Below, one piece after another: positions 1 to 12,451 of a stretch of DNA of 31,954 bases. How positions within the stretch are numbered: the first letter of the stretch is position 1; every line of letters starts with the position of its first letter. The stretch covers positions 1-31,954 of the forward strand of contig NW_004085987.1 in NCBI RefSeq assembly GCF_000220395.1. Direction: 5' to 3'. The stretch is from Ichthyophthirius multifiliis. Its lineage: Eukaryota > Ciliophora > Oligohymenophorea > Hymenostomatida. The translations under genes and the position numbers were made by a program. Below the pieces are notes generated by a model that saw nothing but the letters and a program-made list of their open reading frames with translations, searched no databases and was not told the DNA's origin.

Positions 1-1083
1 ATCTTTTATTTTTATATATATTAACTGATTTTATATATTTATTTAATAATACTATTTTTTTTTTTTAATTTTTTATATTACGAGATATTTCATAATATTT
101 TTTAGTTTTTTGATTTTGATAATTTTTTTTAATATTTTAAGAATTTATTAAATGTTTATACATATTTATTTTTTAATTACATAATTTAATTTTTATATTG
201 AAAATTATCTTAATTACATTTTTATTAATTTTTAGAAACTATTTTATTTATTAATTATATTTTAATTTTTTATTATTAAATTTAAATATAATTTAAATTT
301 ATATAATTTTTAGATAAAATATTTATATTTTAAATATAAGAAAAATATAATATTTATTAATCCTATTTTATAATTTATAAATTTAATTCTATTATTTTTT
401 TTAAAAAAATAGATTATATAATAATATTTATAAACATTTACCAAATTTACTTTTATAATATTTTTTCTGTTTTTATATAAATTAATTTATAATTCTTAAT
501 AAATATACATTTATATTTAAATAAAAAAAATATTGTAGTCAATTAAATGAAAAATATTATACAAAATATATAAATAAAATATTAATTAAATTTATAATAA
601 ATTGAAGAAAAATATAATTTTTTATTAAATATTTATATAAATTCTTATTTTTAATAAAATAAAAAATAATTAATTTTTATTAAATTTATAAATTTGATTC
701 AAAAAAGATCAAAATATATTTATTTTTTTCAAGTATAATAAATGAAAATATAAATCTTAATTGATAAATATTTAAAAATATTTAAAAACAATATATATTT
801 ATTATTTTATTAACATTTTTATCAATAAATAAAACAATAATTAAAATTTATTTTTATATATTTAATTTTAGAAAAGAATTTAAAATAATATAATTTTTAA
901 TTAAAATTCACTTTAAATATATAATCTATATATCTATTATAATGTATTTTTTTTTATAATTATTTATATAAAAAAGAAAAGAAAAATATATATATTTTAA
1001 TAAATATATTTTTCTATTAAATAAATATTACTTTCAATTTTTAATTTATAAAATAATTATAATTAAAAAGACAAAATATGGAT

Positions 1084-1168
1084 TTATTTTTCCTTTTTTT
1101 TTTTTCTAGTTATTTTTTTTAAAAAAAAGATTATAATAAAAATATAAAAAGGAAATAAGGAAAAATAA
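1084..1168. repeat. 12-bp perfect inverted repeat (hairpin) 3' of the CCT gene
   Basis: The left arm TTATTTTTCCTT at 1084-1095 is perfectly complementary to AAGGAAAAATAA at 1157-1168. Pyrimidine- and purine-rich tracts next to the arms can extend the pairing loosely. It sits in the 3' flank of the leftward CCT gene. Whether it has any role in RNA 3'-end formation is inference only; chance pairing is possible in such biased sequence. Confidence 0.4.
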
Positions 1169-1259
1169 TTAAAACTAAATATATATATATAAAATAAAAA
1201 GAAAAGAAAAAAAATATAAACTACAAACATAAAATAAAATTAAAATATATATTAATTTG

Positions 1260-1261
<2 letters not shown>

Positions 1262-1336
<75 letters not shown>
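1262..1336. repeat. TA dinucleotide microsatellite
   Basis: An almost pure (TA)n tract, broken by one ATTT interruption. It directly abuts the last recognisable codons of the CCT gene, so array-length change here could affect that gene's 3' end. Confidence 0.9.
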
Positions 1337-2058
<722 letters not shown>

Positions 2059-2908
2059 TTTTTTATAATAAGTATATATATTTTATATTTTTTTATATTT
2101 TTTTTCTTAAACAAATTTTAATATTTTTTTTTTTTTTTTCTTAATAAAAAATTATTATGTTTATTTGTAAATTTCTATTGAGTACTTTTTATATTATTAG
2201 TTATTTTAATTATTTTATTTTTTTTATATAAAAGAAATAAACAAACAAAAAACTTAAGAAATAGATAAAAAAATTTAATTATAAAATAGACTAACCTATA
2301 AAAAAAAATATTTAAATAAAAAGTTAAATATAAATAATTATTTAAGATATTTAACCCAAATAGAACTATTATATAAATTACTTATTATTATTATTTATGA
2401 ATCCCTTTATATACATTTAGTTTACTATAATAGCTAAACTCTTGTTTTTGAGATCTTTTTATTAAAATCATATTATTAATATTCAAATTATATATTGAAG
2501 TAGATATTATAATTTGGGAACTAAATCTAGTTTGTTAATTACTGTATTTATTATTAGTTTAGTATTTTATTTATTGAAATTATTTTGATGAGAATAATAA
2601 ATATTTTAGTTTATAAAAAATAATTAATAATTTATCTTCTTTTTTTTTATTAAATTTTTTTTTTTTTTTACAAAAATAAAAAAAAACCGCAATTTTTATT
2701 ATTATTAATGTTATAAATCTAAACTTTATTAAGAATTTAAAATTATATATATATTTCATTTAAGTATTTATTATATATATATATTATATTTATTAAGTAA
2801 TATAAAGTAAATAATTACATTCACTGAATATTATGGTAAAAAAAGACAGTAATTATATTGTATTTTTTATATTTTAATTGATATTATTCAATATTTTATA
2901 TTTATGAA

Positions 2909-2926
2909 TTTCTAGTAGTCTAGAAA
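2909..2926. repeat. Short perfect hairpin
   Basis: TTTCTAG, a 4-nt loop (TAGT), then CTAGAAA: a 7-bp stem. A related TCTAGAAAG word recurs near 3004. No function can be assigned. Confidence 0.4.
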
Positions 2927-3155
2927 GGAATTATTAAAGAAAAATTAATTATATTTCATCAATTATTTTTTTTATAACAAAAAAACTAGGTAAGTTTTAG
3001 GTATCTAGAAAGTATATTTTTTTTATTTAATTATTAAATCAAATTTTTAAATAAACTTTTTTTAAAATTCATTTGTATAATATAGCTTTAATAGTAATAA
3101 TATAATATAAAATAAGGAAATTAAATAAAGGAAATAAACTATAATTATGAATTTA

Positions 3156-3189
3156 TTATAAGGAGGGGGGGTTGTCAAAAACCTTATAA
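3156..3189. repeat. Hairpin with a G7 loop
   Basis: Arms TTATAAGG (3156-3163) and CCTTATAA (3182-3189) are perfectly complementary and enclose an 18-nt loop with a run of seven G. A G7 run is unusual in a window this poor in G+C. It is not close to any recognised gene. Confidence 0.5.
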
Positions 3190-4794
3190 TTATTTATAAA
3201 AATTTAAAATAAAATTAGATGTTCGGGATTTATTATATAATTTATAGTCAAATTAACTTTATATTTAGCTTTATAATTAATTTAATAAATGAATAAATAT
3301 ATTATATATATTTAAAATATTATATATAATTCTTATGGGACTTTATAAACTTTAAATATAGAAAAATTCGGAATTTTCAAATATAGATATTTTATTTAAT
3401 TTTATATTATACAAATTATAAAAATCATATTTTTAAAATTAGTATATATCTAAATTTTAATATGTTATATTTTATTTTAAATATATAGAGATAAAAGAAA
3501 AAAATATAAATATTTATATTCATAAAAACAATATTAAATAAATTAATTACAATTATTTTTTAAAGAATATTCTTATTTACTTTTAATAAGTAATTCTTAA
3601 ATATTAAAAATATAAAAATTCTTAAATATTAATCATATTAATATAATTATAAATAAAATATATATGTATATATATTGATATTTTAAAATAAAATTAATCT
3701 AATGTAAATTTATAATGATATAAATAGAATTAATTTTTAAATTTAAAGTATATATAATTAAAAATAATTTATTAATATTTATTTATATTATATAAAATAA
3801 AAATTTATATAATTTTGTACTTTAAAAAATAAAATATTACATAATATTTAAAAAAATAAAAAAATTATATATACATATATATATATAAATATATAAATAA
3901 ATATATATATATATATATAAAATATATAAATATTTTATTATTTTATTATTTTTATTATTTTATATTATATATATTTATAAAAATCTTAATTTTATTTAGT
4001 TTTATTAATCATATATATATTTTTTAATTATTTATTTAATTATAAAAATTTAGAAAATAGATTTTATTTTTAATTATTTTCTTTTTTATTTAAAATAAAA
4101 TAAAAAAACAATTTTATTTTATATTTTTTAAAAATAATTAAAATAAGAAATAAAATATTTAAAAAATAAAACTTTGATATATTTTTTATTTTTTTTGCTT
4201 TATTCAATTTAATTTTTTTATATTTTATTTTTAATTTAAATGTTTTTACTAAATTTATATTATGCTTTAAATTTTTTTATTTATTTAAATAAATAATAAG
4301 AAACTTAGTAAAATAAAAAATTGATAATATTTTTTATTTGTTTTTTAATAAAGAAATGAATAAATTAAATGAATTATCAAATACATTTATAAATTTATAT
4401 ATATAAAAATCAAATATATATATATAGACTTTATATTAATAAGTTTTTATAAATGATGATTTATAAATTTCATAAAAGTTAAATTATAATAAAAATATTT
4501 ACATTAAGAGGAATAAGATAAAAAGAATGTGAGACATATAATGAATCTGTTATAAAAATTTTGCGATTAGAGATAGCTAAAAAAACAAAAAATATTGATA
4601 ATAATAACTGCAATATTTTTAAATAAATTTTTAAATAATAAATGTCATATAAAAAAATAAATATAATAAAAAAATATTATGTTATATATAAAAATAAAAT
4701 AGTATTTTTTTTATATATTATATATATTTTTTTAATAAAAAATAACATTAATTAATTTTTTAATTAATAAATAAAAATATAATATAATAAAAAA

Positions 4795-4800
<6 letters not shown>

Positions 4801-4834
<34 letters not shown>
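4801..4834. repeat. TA dinucleotide microsatellite
   Basis: A pure TA array of about 34 nt, roughly 100 nt past the stop of the leftward Rab-like gene. Confidence 0.85.
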
Positions 4835-4839
<5 letters not shown>

Positions 4840-4935
4840 TATATATTTTATATTTATAAATTTCTATATTTTAAAAAAAAACAATTAAATGAAAATAACA
4901 AATTTAACTAATTTATAATTTTAATAAAAAAATTA

Positions 4936-5580
4936 TCAACAACATTTCTTTTATTTTAACTTTTTAATTTTCTAAGTTTTTTGGAAAGATTCAAAATTTG
5001 AAAAAGATAAATTACTATCTTCATCATCTTGTCTAAGTTTGATTTTTTTTTAAATTTAAACAATATTTTTAGCTAAATCACTAAACATTATTTCTAAATT
5101 TTATCTATTTTTTGCTGAAACTAAATAGAATTTTTCATAATTGTTATCTTCCACAAACTACTTTATTTTATTATAAATAATTTCAACTTCTTTTTAATTC
5201 TAAATTATATCGATTTTATTAACAACTAAAACTATAGGAATGTACTAATTTTGAGAATGTTCTTTGAAATTATCTCTCCATTAATTTACGCTTTTTATAT
5301 TTTATAAATCTTATACATCACAAACTATTATACATCCCATTGCCAATTATACATATTATTTTGTTAATGATTTATATTTTTCTTAACCTGCTGTATCCCA
5401 TACTTATAATTTTATGCTTTAATTATCATCATATTTTAATGTGTGTGTTTGAAAATCTATACCTAAAGTTGATGTCGTTTATTAACTAAATTAATTCCAG
5501 CAAAAAGAATTAATTATTGATGTTTTGCCGACTCCTGCGTTTCCTATTATTATTACTTTTATTAATTTTTATTTATTCAT
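4936..5580 (-). CDS. Rab-like small GTPase
   Basis: Single-exon gene of 214 residues in ciliate code, ending in TGA. A Ras-superfamily GTPase that would act as a membrane-bound switch in vesicle traffic. All nucleotide-binding boxes are present: P-loop GNAGVGKTS (13-21), switch I TLGIDF (38-43), WDTAGQE (61-67), NKID (121-124) and SAK (155-157). Gln66 after DTAG is the usual catalytic glutamine. It ends in Lys-rich sequence followed by Cys-Cys, the double geranylgeranylation motif of Rabs. The start is the first ATG, four codons before the first beta strand. Upstream lies a G/T-strand-biased tract and then the OGFr-domain gene on the same strand. The Rab subfamily cannot be named by eye. Confidence 0.95.
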
Positions 5581-5599
5581 TATTTTATTTTTTATTTTT

Positions 5600-5674
5600 T
5601 ATTTTTCATATATAACAAAAAAAACTAAAAAAAAACGAAAAAACACCAAAAAAAAAAAAAACAACAAAAAATCC

Positions 5675-5710
<36 letters not shown>

Positions 5711-6110
5711 ACCCTAAAACCAAAAAAACATAAAAACCAAAAAAACCAAAAAAATCTAAAAACCAAAATAATCTAAAAGCCAAAATAACAAAAAACATAA
5801 AAAAACCAAAAATAATTAAAAAACACAAAAAATTTAAAAAAACACAAAAAATTCAAAAAAACACAAAAAATTCAAAAACCCAAAAAATTCAAAAATCCCA
5901 ATTAACCCTTAAAACACAAATAACAAAAAAACTCAAAAAGCCAAAAAGCCAAATAACACAAAAAGCCCAAATAACTCAAAAAACCCAAATAACCCTAAAA
6001 TCCCTAAAAACCCATATAACCCCAAAAACCCAAATAACACAAAAAACTCCGAATAAAACAAAAAACTACAACAAAAAAAATAAAAAAAACTAAAAAATCA
6101 AAAAAATATA
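5600..6110. repeat. Strand-asymmetric A/C-rich (G/T on minus) degenerate repeat, telomere-like
   Basis: About 500 nt of plus strand almost without G or T, built of short degenerate units such as AAAACCC, AAATAACCC and CCCTAAAA. On the minus strand this reads as TTTTTGGG / TTATTTGGG / TTTTAGGG motifs, including one GGGG and several GGG clusters 7-10 nt apart near 5965-6030. It fills nearly the whole space between the OGFr-domain stop (6136) and the Rab start (5580), both leftward, so the G/T strand is the sense strand. The open frames over it are low-complexity Lys/Asn or Phe strings with no coding character. Confidence 0.75.
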
Positions 6111-6135
6111 TATATATAAAAAATAAATTATTTTT

Positions 6136-7320
6136 TCATAAAGTTTTTAGATGATTATTTTTTTCAGTATTTAATATTTCGTAAGAAAAAACACATTTCT
6201 TAGTTAAAAAATCTTATCCCTTTTTATCTTTTTCATCTATATATCCATAAGGTTTAAAATCAATTAAAAATACTTTTTCTAAAGGCTTAAGTATAGAAAT
6301 TTATTATTTTCCAGATTTATTGATTTCTTTATCGAAAAAATCTACGAATTCAATCGCATATATTCTATAACCAGTTACATTTAAAAACTATAGCATTCTT
6401 TTTATTCTAAATTCACTATTTACATAAGGATTGAGTAGAGTTTCTTTATATCTTAACAAGTAATTTTCATTTCTCGAGATTTTACCAGTCTTTTCATCAT
6501 CTAATTATAAACCAAAATAGTCTAAAATTAATTTATAACTTTCAATTATTCTTTTCCCAATCTAAAACATATAAATATTTACATATATAATAATTAAAAT
6601 AATAGATAAGTTTACTATTGCATTTTATCTAAAAAACATGGCCCTATCTTTAGATATTTATCCACTAAAATGAGGGAATAACCAATGAAAATATGTATGA
6701 TTGATTTCCAATAAATGATATTACCCTTTCCTTTTTATAAAATGATATATATTATTGATAAAAATAAATTACCATTTTAACATTTAAAAAATATAGGCAT
6801 CACTTATTGGAGCTTTATATTAACCTAAATAAAACTCCGTAAAAAGATGATAAATGGAATATTTTTTAGGAGTTAATTTTTATAGGATTAATGGTTAACT
6901 TTAGCTTTTTTCTTATTAGTTATTTATGGGCATTATTTATCTTAGTTCGTTTATATAATTTTTAATAGTTAATGAGTTATTTCTAGATTTATAATTTTTA
7001 TCAATATTATCATTGTATTCATTATCATCTTCTTCATATGAATTTTCATTTATTTTAATGCTTTCTTTATTTTTGATTATTAAATATTATAAGTTATTTT
7101 AATTTTCTTCTTTTTATTCTTTGTTATTTTATATTTCTTCTTAATAAGCATTATTTACTATAATTTATATTGTATTTTATTTATTTATTTCTTCGTTTTC
7201 ATTTTGTTATTCATTTGTTGGTTTTTAGATATTATTTTATTAATCTATTTTATTTAATTATTATTAAGAGGATTTCCCTTTTTTTTATACTTCAAATTTG
7301 GTTTTTGATTTTGTGTACAT
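6136..7320 (-). CDS. OGFr-domain (opioid growth factor receptor N-terminal-like) protein
   Basis: 362 residues after removal of introns 6731-6772 (42 nt) and 6562-6615 (54 nt). The first intron is fixed by homology: splicing joins LKW to KGQYHLLEINHTYFHWLFP, the conserved OGFr core (WKG...LE.NH.YI.WLFP). Exon 3 continues the family pattern with LILDYFGLQLDDEKTGKI, then ENYLLRYKE, NPYVNSEFRI and the RMLQFLNVTGY helix. The first ~140 residues are low-complexity Gln/Asn/Glu and vary in such proteins. The domain occupies about 150-310, with a C-terminal tail ending at TGA. In animals OGFr is a nuclear-envelope-associated receptor for met-enkephalin; the domain also occurs in proteins of unknown role in many organisms, so no opioid function should be inferred. 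Confidence 0.88.
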
Positions 7321-7442
7321 TTTAAATTATTATTATTTTTTATTTATTACAAATAAAAAGAAATTTGAAAATTTTTTTTATAAATACATATAAATTAAAT
7401 AAAATAAATTATACTTTTTTTTAATTAATTTAGAATCTGAAT

Positions 7443-7471
7443 ACATATATATATATATATATATATATATC
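7443..7471. repeat. TA dinucleotide microsatellite
   Basis: About 29 nt of TA between the OGFr-domain gene and the small upstream ORF. Confidence 0.8.
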
Positions 7472-7512
7472 TATTAGTATGTTTTTAAACCATTTTTTCG
7501 TTTATTTTTATT

Positions 7513-7797
7513 TCATTATTTTAATATAAATTTATTAGTTTCTTTTAAAAAATTAAGAGATCTTTTATTACTTAATTAAGTTTGTAAAATTTAAGATTTA
7601 GATAAATTAATTTAATCAATTATGTTATTTATATTTACATTCTTTATTGTTTTTATTTGATTTGGTATTTTCTCATAACTAAAACCTTAATTTAGTTACT
7701 TTTACATAATTTAAGTTTTAATTGATTCATTTTATTATAAGATATTGCTGTTTTAAATAGATATTTCTTAATATTAAGGTATTCCTAAAATATTCAT
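7513..7797 (-). CDS. Small hypothetical protein, 94 aa
   Basis: An uninterrupted ciliate-code frame from ATG 7797 to TGA 7513. It begins MNILGIPQYQEIS and carries mixed polar helices (for example NNIIDQINLSKSQILQTQL) suggestive of a short coiled coil. Base composition and codon mix are clearly less A/T-extreme than the flanks, which supports coding. It lies 192 nt upstream of the OGFr-domain start on the same strand, and could be an upstream exon of that gene if an unrecognised splice removes the TGA region. Not recognised. Confidence 0.55.
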
Positions 7798-8056
7798 TTT
7801 ATTATTTTATTTAATTTTTTTATTTATTTATATAATATTAAAAAAAATAATAAATTTTAATTTTATTTAATAAATTAAAAAAATATATTTATATAATATT
7901 TTTTTTATTTTTATTATAGAATATAATCTATATTAAAAATACTTATATTTTTATTATATTTATTTTATTTAAAATAATTATTATAAATAATTTTATTTTA
8001 ATTAAAAAAATATACTTATATAAATATATGTATTTATATTAAATATTTTAAATTTA

Positions 8057-8737
8057 TCAAAATTCTATATTTTTATAATCTTAATCTTAATAAAATTCAA
8101 ATGCCCAAGGATTTCTAAAATAATATATGTATATATATATATAAGTAAATTAATATTTTACTAATTTAAAAATTCTTATATTCCTTATTTAATTGAAAGA
8201 TTAGGATATAGATTTTTATTAATTTTTTATCTAGTAATAGGATCAACAAATCCATTTTTTTTAAAATGTTCATCTAAAACAGATTTTTCATATGTATGAC
8301 CTACCTCAGTAGTTACCGGTTCTTCCATTAAATCAAGGCTTACTTTACAACATAAATAATCAGGAATTTACAGATCGGGATTTTTATAAGGATCTCCGAT
8401 CAAAGAAATTAACTTTAAGATATTTTTATATTTTTTTTTATTTTATATAAAAAAAAAAAATTACCTTTTTTATTTCATTATCTATATATTATTAACTGAA
8501 GTTTTTTTCAGCCAATTATTATTTATTAGAATCAATTATTTCTTATTTCTTTTGTTTTATTTCTTCTAATTATTTATACCATAAAAGTTTTTTAGCTCTG
8601 TATATATATACACTAATATCTTTTTCGTATTATTATTTTTTGTTTTTACTGCATAAAGTTAAGGCTATATATTAAATAAAAAATGACAACCAAAAAAAAA
8701 AATTAAAAATTAAAAATTTAATAGATTATATATATAA

Positions 8738-8770
<33 letters not shown>

Positions 8771-9379
8771 ATACCTCTTGTCAATCTTTTTATTCCATTT
8801 TATATTTTATTTAAATCCTTATCATTTTTCCCCATTTCACATAATAATTATCCACATAAAAGTTAAGCTTTGATATTACTTTCATCTAATTCGATAGCAT
8901 ATACGGCATCTTCGTAAGCCTTTTAAAATATAATATTTATTAAAAATTTAAAATACTTATTTAATCATTCCCCTCCTTTTATAGCATTTTCCTCTATTAG
9001 AATAAAATATTGACTAAGAATTATCAATAGCTATTGCTCTTGTATAATATTCAATCGCTAAATCTATATAATTACTATTATATGCTTCGTTTGCTTTTTA
9101 TTTCCAGTATGCTCCTGTATTTTATTTAGGTTATTCTTTTATTTTTTCTTCTTTTTTTTTCTTTTTTTCATTTTTACTGTCTGATTTTTTCCAATTCGAA
9201 CGCGTGTTTTAAAATGTTGGTTATACATTAGAATATTCTTATTATTATTCATCAAAAAAATTGCTATGATTTTAATTATTATTCGTATTTTCAGTTTAGA
9301 AAAATAAATCAGCTAATCCATTATAAGCTTAATTTAATGTTAAATCATTAAATAGTTGATTATAATTAAATCCAAACAT
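8057..9379 (-). CDS. CHIP/STUB1-type E3 ubiquitin ligase (TPR + U-box)
   Basis: 358 residues from five exons; introns 8920-8956, 8665-8774, 8413-8464 and 8115-8161. In CHIP the TPRs bind the EEVD tails of Hsp70/Hsp90 and the U-box recruits an E2, ubiquitylating chaperone clients. Seen here: an Asn/Gln/Lys-rich N-terminus (1-87); TPR repeats from about 88 (AYWKQKANEAYNSNYIDLAI, YTRAIAID, FYSNRGKCYKRRG, AYEDAVYAIELDESNIKA); a helical linker; and a U-box from residue 272 (IPDYLCCKVSLDLMEEPV, GHTYEKSVLDEHF, DPITRQ). The last intron is decided by homology: splicing gives a PNLSIKQGIQEFLNQNPWAF ending and a TGA stop. The N-terminal extension is longer than in animal CHIP (about 300 aa). Cytosolic. 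Confidence 0.93.
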
Positions 9380-9607
9380 TTTTTAATTTTATTATTATAT
9401 AAATTAATATTATTTTTTCTTTTTTTTTAAATAGAAAAAATATATTAATTTAATTAATATTCTGTTATTCTTATATTTTTAAAAATAATTATATAAAATA
9501 TATTAAAAAAGGATAATCAAAAATAAATTTTTAATAAATATCTATTTTTTAATAAGGAAAAAATATATGGTATATTTTATTAAAATTCTTATAAATAAAA
9601 TATAAAA

Positions 9608-9617
<10 letters not shown>

Positions 9618-9659
<42 letters not shown>
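9618..9659. repeat. TA dinucleotide microsatellite
   Basis: About 42 nt of pure TA immediately 3' of the small Tim gene stop. Confidence 0.85.
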
Positions 9660-9663
<4 letters not shown>

Positions 9664-9665
9664 GA

Positions 9666-9902
9666 TCATTTTTTTACAATAATTTATTTCGTTAGTTAAA
9701 GTGTATCAATTATTAGTTTTTAGGAGCAATTTTCAAAGCATTTTTTTTCTTTTTCTGATATATTTTATTTATCGAAATCAAAGCATTATTATTTGCAATT
9801 AAAAAGTACATTTTTTAATTAATTTTCTATTTGAAAATCCCTTATTTATTTTTTAATATCTATTCCTTTAAATATTTCATTTTAAATTTAGTATAATTCC
9901 AT
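9666..9902 (-). CDS. Small Tim (Tim8/9/10/13-type) mitochondrial chaperone
   Basis: Single exon, 78 residues, TGA stop. Small Tims form hexamers in the mitochondrial intermembrane space that escort hydrophobic precursors to TIM22 or SAM. The defining twin CX3C motif is present: C36-KQQ-C40 and C55-FEN-C59, separated by 14 residues, each pair flanked by amphipathic helices (DFQIENQLKNVLF before, SQKLIIDTLQLTKQ after). Length matches the family. Which of Tim8/9/10/13 it is cannot be decided by eye. Oxidative folding by Mia40/Erv1 is the expected import route. Too short and too TAA-rich to be seen under the standard code. Confidence 0.88.
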
Positions 9903-11019
9903 GTTTTATAATTTTTTAAAAATTTTTATACAAAAAATTAAGTATTTTTTTTTATAAATTACTTTTATATATAAATAAAATCAAAAAATAAATTAAATTA
10001 CAAAAATATTATCTATAATTTTCATAAATTTAATATAATTTTTATTAAAAATAATAATGAATAGATAAAATAGAGATAAATTTTACTAATTTAAGCATTA
10101 TTTTTTATTTATTTTATACATCTAAAAATAAATATATCTTAATTTATTTATTTTTATAAATTAAAATAAAAAATTTAATATTATTAATAATAAGTTGTTT
10201 AAAAATATATATATGTTCTTAATAATAAATAATGCATTAATTTTAAAAATTTTAAGTAATAAGTTATTTAAAATAATAAAATTTATATTATAAAAGAAAT
10301 AAAATAAAATTAAGAAAAAAATTATTTATGAAATAACTATAATATATTTAAAATATATAAAAATTATATAAATATAAGAAGTTAAAAATAATATTAAAAA
10401 AATTAATATTATAAATAAAAAATTATTATATCATTTATATAAAAAAATATATATATATTCATATCATTAAATATTTATAAATATTTAATTTAAATATTTT
10501 ATATCTTTATCTATATATAAATATATATGCATACTTTTTTATTTATATATTATTATTAAATTTATTTTTTAAATATATTTTTTTTAAATTATTATTAATG
10601 TTTATATATTATTTTGATATTTAAAATAAATAAAAATTCTTTAAAAAAATTTCATAATATTTTTAGTTTATCTTAATATTTTTTTATTAGTTCACCTAAT
10701 ATTTAAATATATATATAAAGTCAATTATTTGTTGTTTAAGTAAATTAAATCAAGATTAAAAGTATTACAAAACTATTATATTAATTAAAAATAATCTTTT
10801 TATTATGTTTTTTATATATAATATATTTTTTAAAAAGCTTAATAGGATAATAATTGTATTATATATCATGTATGGTTTTTAAAATATTAAAAATAATTAT
10901 ATTATTTTAAGAAAAATAATTATAAAAATAATAATTAAAAAGCACATATAATTTATTTAAAAAATTAGAATTATATAATTTAAATACAATAAATATATAC
11001 ATTTAAATATATATATATT

Positions 11020-11052
<33 letters not shown>

Positions 11053-11794
11053 TTACTAATTATTACTTTATTTAATTTATTCAAATCATTTATAATATAA
11101 AGTATATCATTTTTAAATCTTTTATATTTATTTTATCTTTTTCCACATTTGTATTCTCACATTTATATTTAATCTTACTATAACTTTATTTAAATTTTTT
11201 TTTGCTATATTAAATAATTCAATTATTCTTTTTATTTCATATCTAAATATTATCAATATAAGCATATTATTTTGTTTTTGTCCATTTTTTATCTTTTTTA
11301 TAATTTACTTATTGTTAATTTATTTTATTTATATTAATTTAATTTATAGTTTGTCTTATAATATAAATAAAAAATATCTAAATTTCCATATTTTAAAATA
11401 TTTGACAAGATTATTTTTTTTTTTTTTACTACAAAATATATAAATTTTATTAAAGCAAATACGTATCTAAAAAATTTAAACTAGTGTCTATTCTGATATT
11501 ATATGACATTGAAATGTCTTAAATATTATTTTTGTTGTTGTAAATATTGATATACCTAAGTCTCTTTTATGTATTTAAGTGCATTTTATATTACTATTTT
11601 TTTATTTATATAGCATATTCAGTCAAATTTTGGAGGTTTACAACATAAATATATTTAACTTTCGGATGCAATATTTTACTTTTTAATTATTTGTTTAATT
11701 TAATTGTATTTTTTTTATTTTAAATATATAATATTTTTAAAATTATAATAAAAAAAAAAATGAATATATATAATATATATATATATGTAATTTT
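9903..11794. other. 1.9-kb A+T-rich intergenic stretch
   Basis: No gene is called. 9903-11390 is almost pure A/T. Between about 11400 and 11660 the sequence is visibly richer in G and C and contains the palindrome GACATT-GA-AATGTC near 11510. A leftward ciliate-code frame stays open there, but its translation lacks acidic residues and any recognisable motif. It may be a decayed gene, a non-coding RNA or regulatory DNA. Confidence 0.5.
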
Positions 11795-12289
11795 TCAATA
11801 ATTATTTAATATTTCTAATTCTTATTAAAGATTATCTAATTAAATACATTAACTTTTGATTTAATCAGTTTCTAAATGTAAAATTACATAGTTTTCAGTG
11901 TATTTTATATTAGATTTTTCGGCTATTTCTAAATTAGATTTGATTTCATTGATTTTTTTTCTAATATTTTCAATTTAATTTTCTATATTATTGATTTATA
12001 ATTTCTTAGTTTCTATGATTTAAACTCTTTCGGAAATCGTTATTTTATCGCCATTATCCTCTTCTATTTATGTAGTATTTAAATTATTATTTTATATTTA
12101 TTATTATTCTTAATTGTCCTCATTATTATTATTTATATCAACAAAATCTTATATTTTCATGTTCGTTTTCCATAAAAATTTTGATGAATCATATATATAC
12201 TCGAATTCTCCCAGTTTTATTTATATATCTTATAGTTTTTAGTCTTTTAAATTAGTTCCAAAATCGGCTTCCATTTATTTCATTTCCAT
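11795..12289 (-). CDS. Hypothetical coiled-coil protein, 164 aa
   Basis: Single-exon ciliate-code frame from ATG 12289 to TGA 11795. The N-terminal ~50 residues (MEMKQMEADFGTN, KLGEFEYIYDSSKFLWKT) look globular or helical. A short Asn/Gln/Glu-rich linker follows, then about 85 residues of heptad-like coiled coil (ERVQIIETKKLQINNIENQI onward) to a C-terminal LQQELEILNNY. A start at the third Met (MEADFGT) is equally possible. It lies 162 nt downstream of the ankyrin gene on the same strand. Family not recognised; a cytoskeletal or ciliary adaptor would fit but is unsupported. Confidence 0.75.
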
Positions 12290-12451
12290 TTTTTTTTTTT
12301 TTTTTTCTCCACCTTCCCCTCTATTATATTTATTGTTATATTAAAATTTAATTTTTATATTAAAATAAACTAAAATATGTATATATATATATATATATAT
12401 ATTTATATTATTTCAAAATAAAAAAGAGTTAAATTAGATAGTCTCTAATAA

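Larger units (their letters stand above)
1..1336. other. A+T-rich intergenic stretch, no gene recognised
   Basis: Nearly pure A/T with long A and T runs. No ciliate-code reading frame with mixed amino-acid composition was found on either strand. It holds a perfect 12-bp inverted repeat (1084-1095 and 1157-1168) and a TA microsatellite from about 1262 to 1336. It lies 3' of the leftward cytidylyltransferase gene and may contain that gene's missing 3' end, because no leftward TGA occurs in any frame between about 1440 and 1035. Confidence 0.6.
2059..4935. other. 2.9-kb A+T-rich intergenic desert
   Basis: No gene is recognised. It contains A/T homopolymers, TA tracts near 3900-3920 and 4800-4835, a TTTCTAG-TAGT-CTAGAAA hairpin at 2909-2926 and a hairpin enclosing a G7 run at 3156-3189. 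Around 4500-4640 a short rightward ciliate-code frame has somewhat mixed composition but no convincing start, stop or homology, so it is not called. Confidence 0.6.

Noticed and set aside
4500-4640. Short rightward frame with mixed composition
   Set aside because: No credible start, stop or motif; too short to call in such biased DNA.
5525-5828. Rightward Lys/Asn-rich and leftward Phe-rich frames over the A/C tract
   Set aside because: Low-complexity translations of the A/C-rich tract; the first also overlaps the Rab start antisense.
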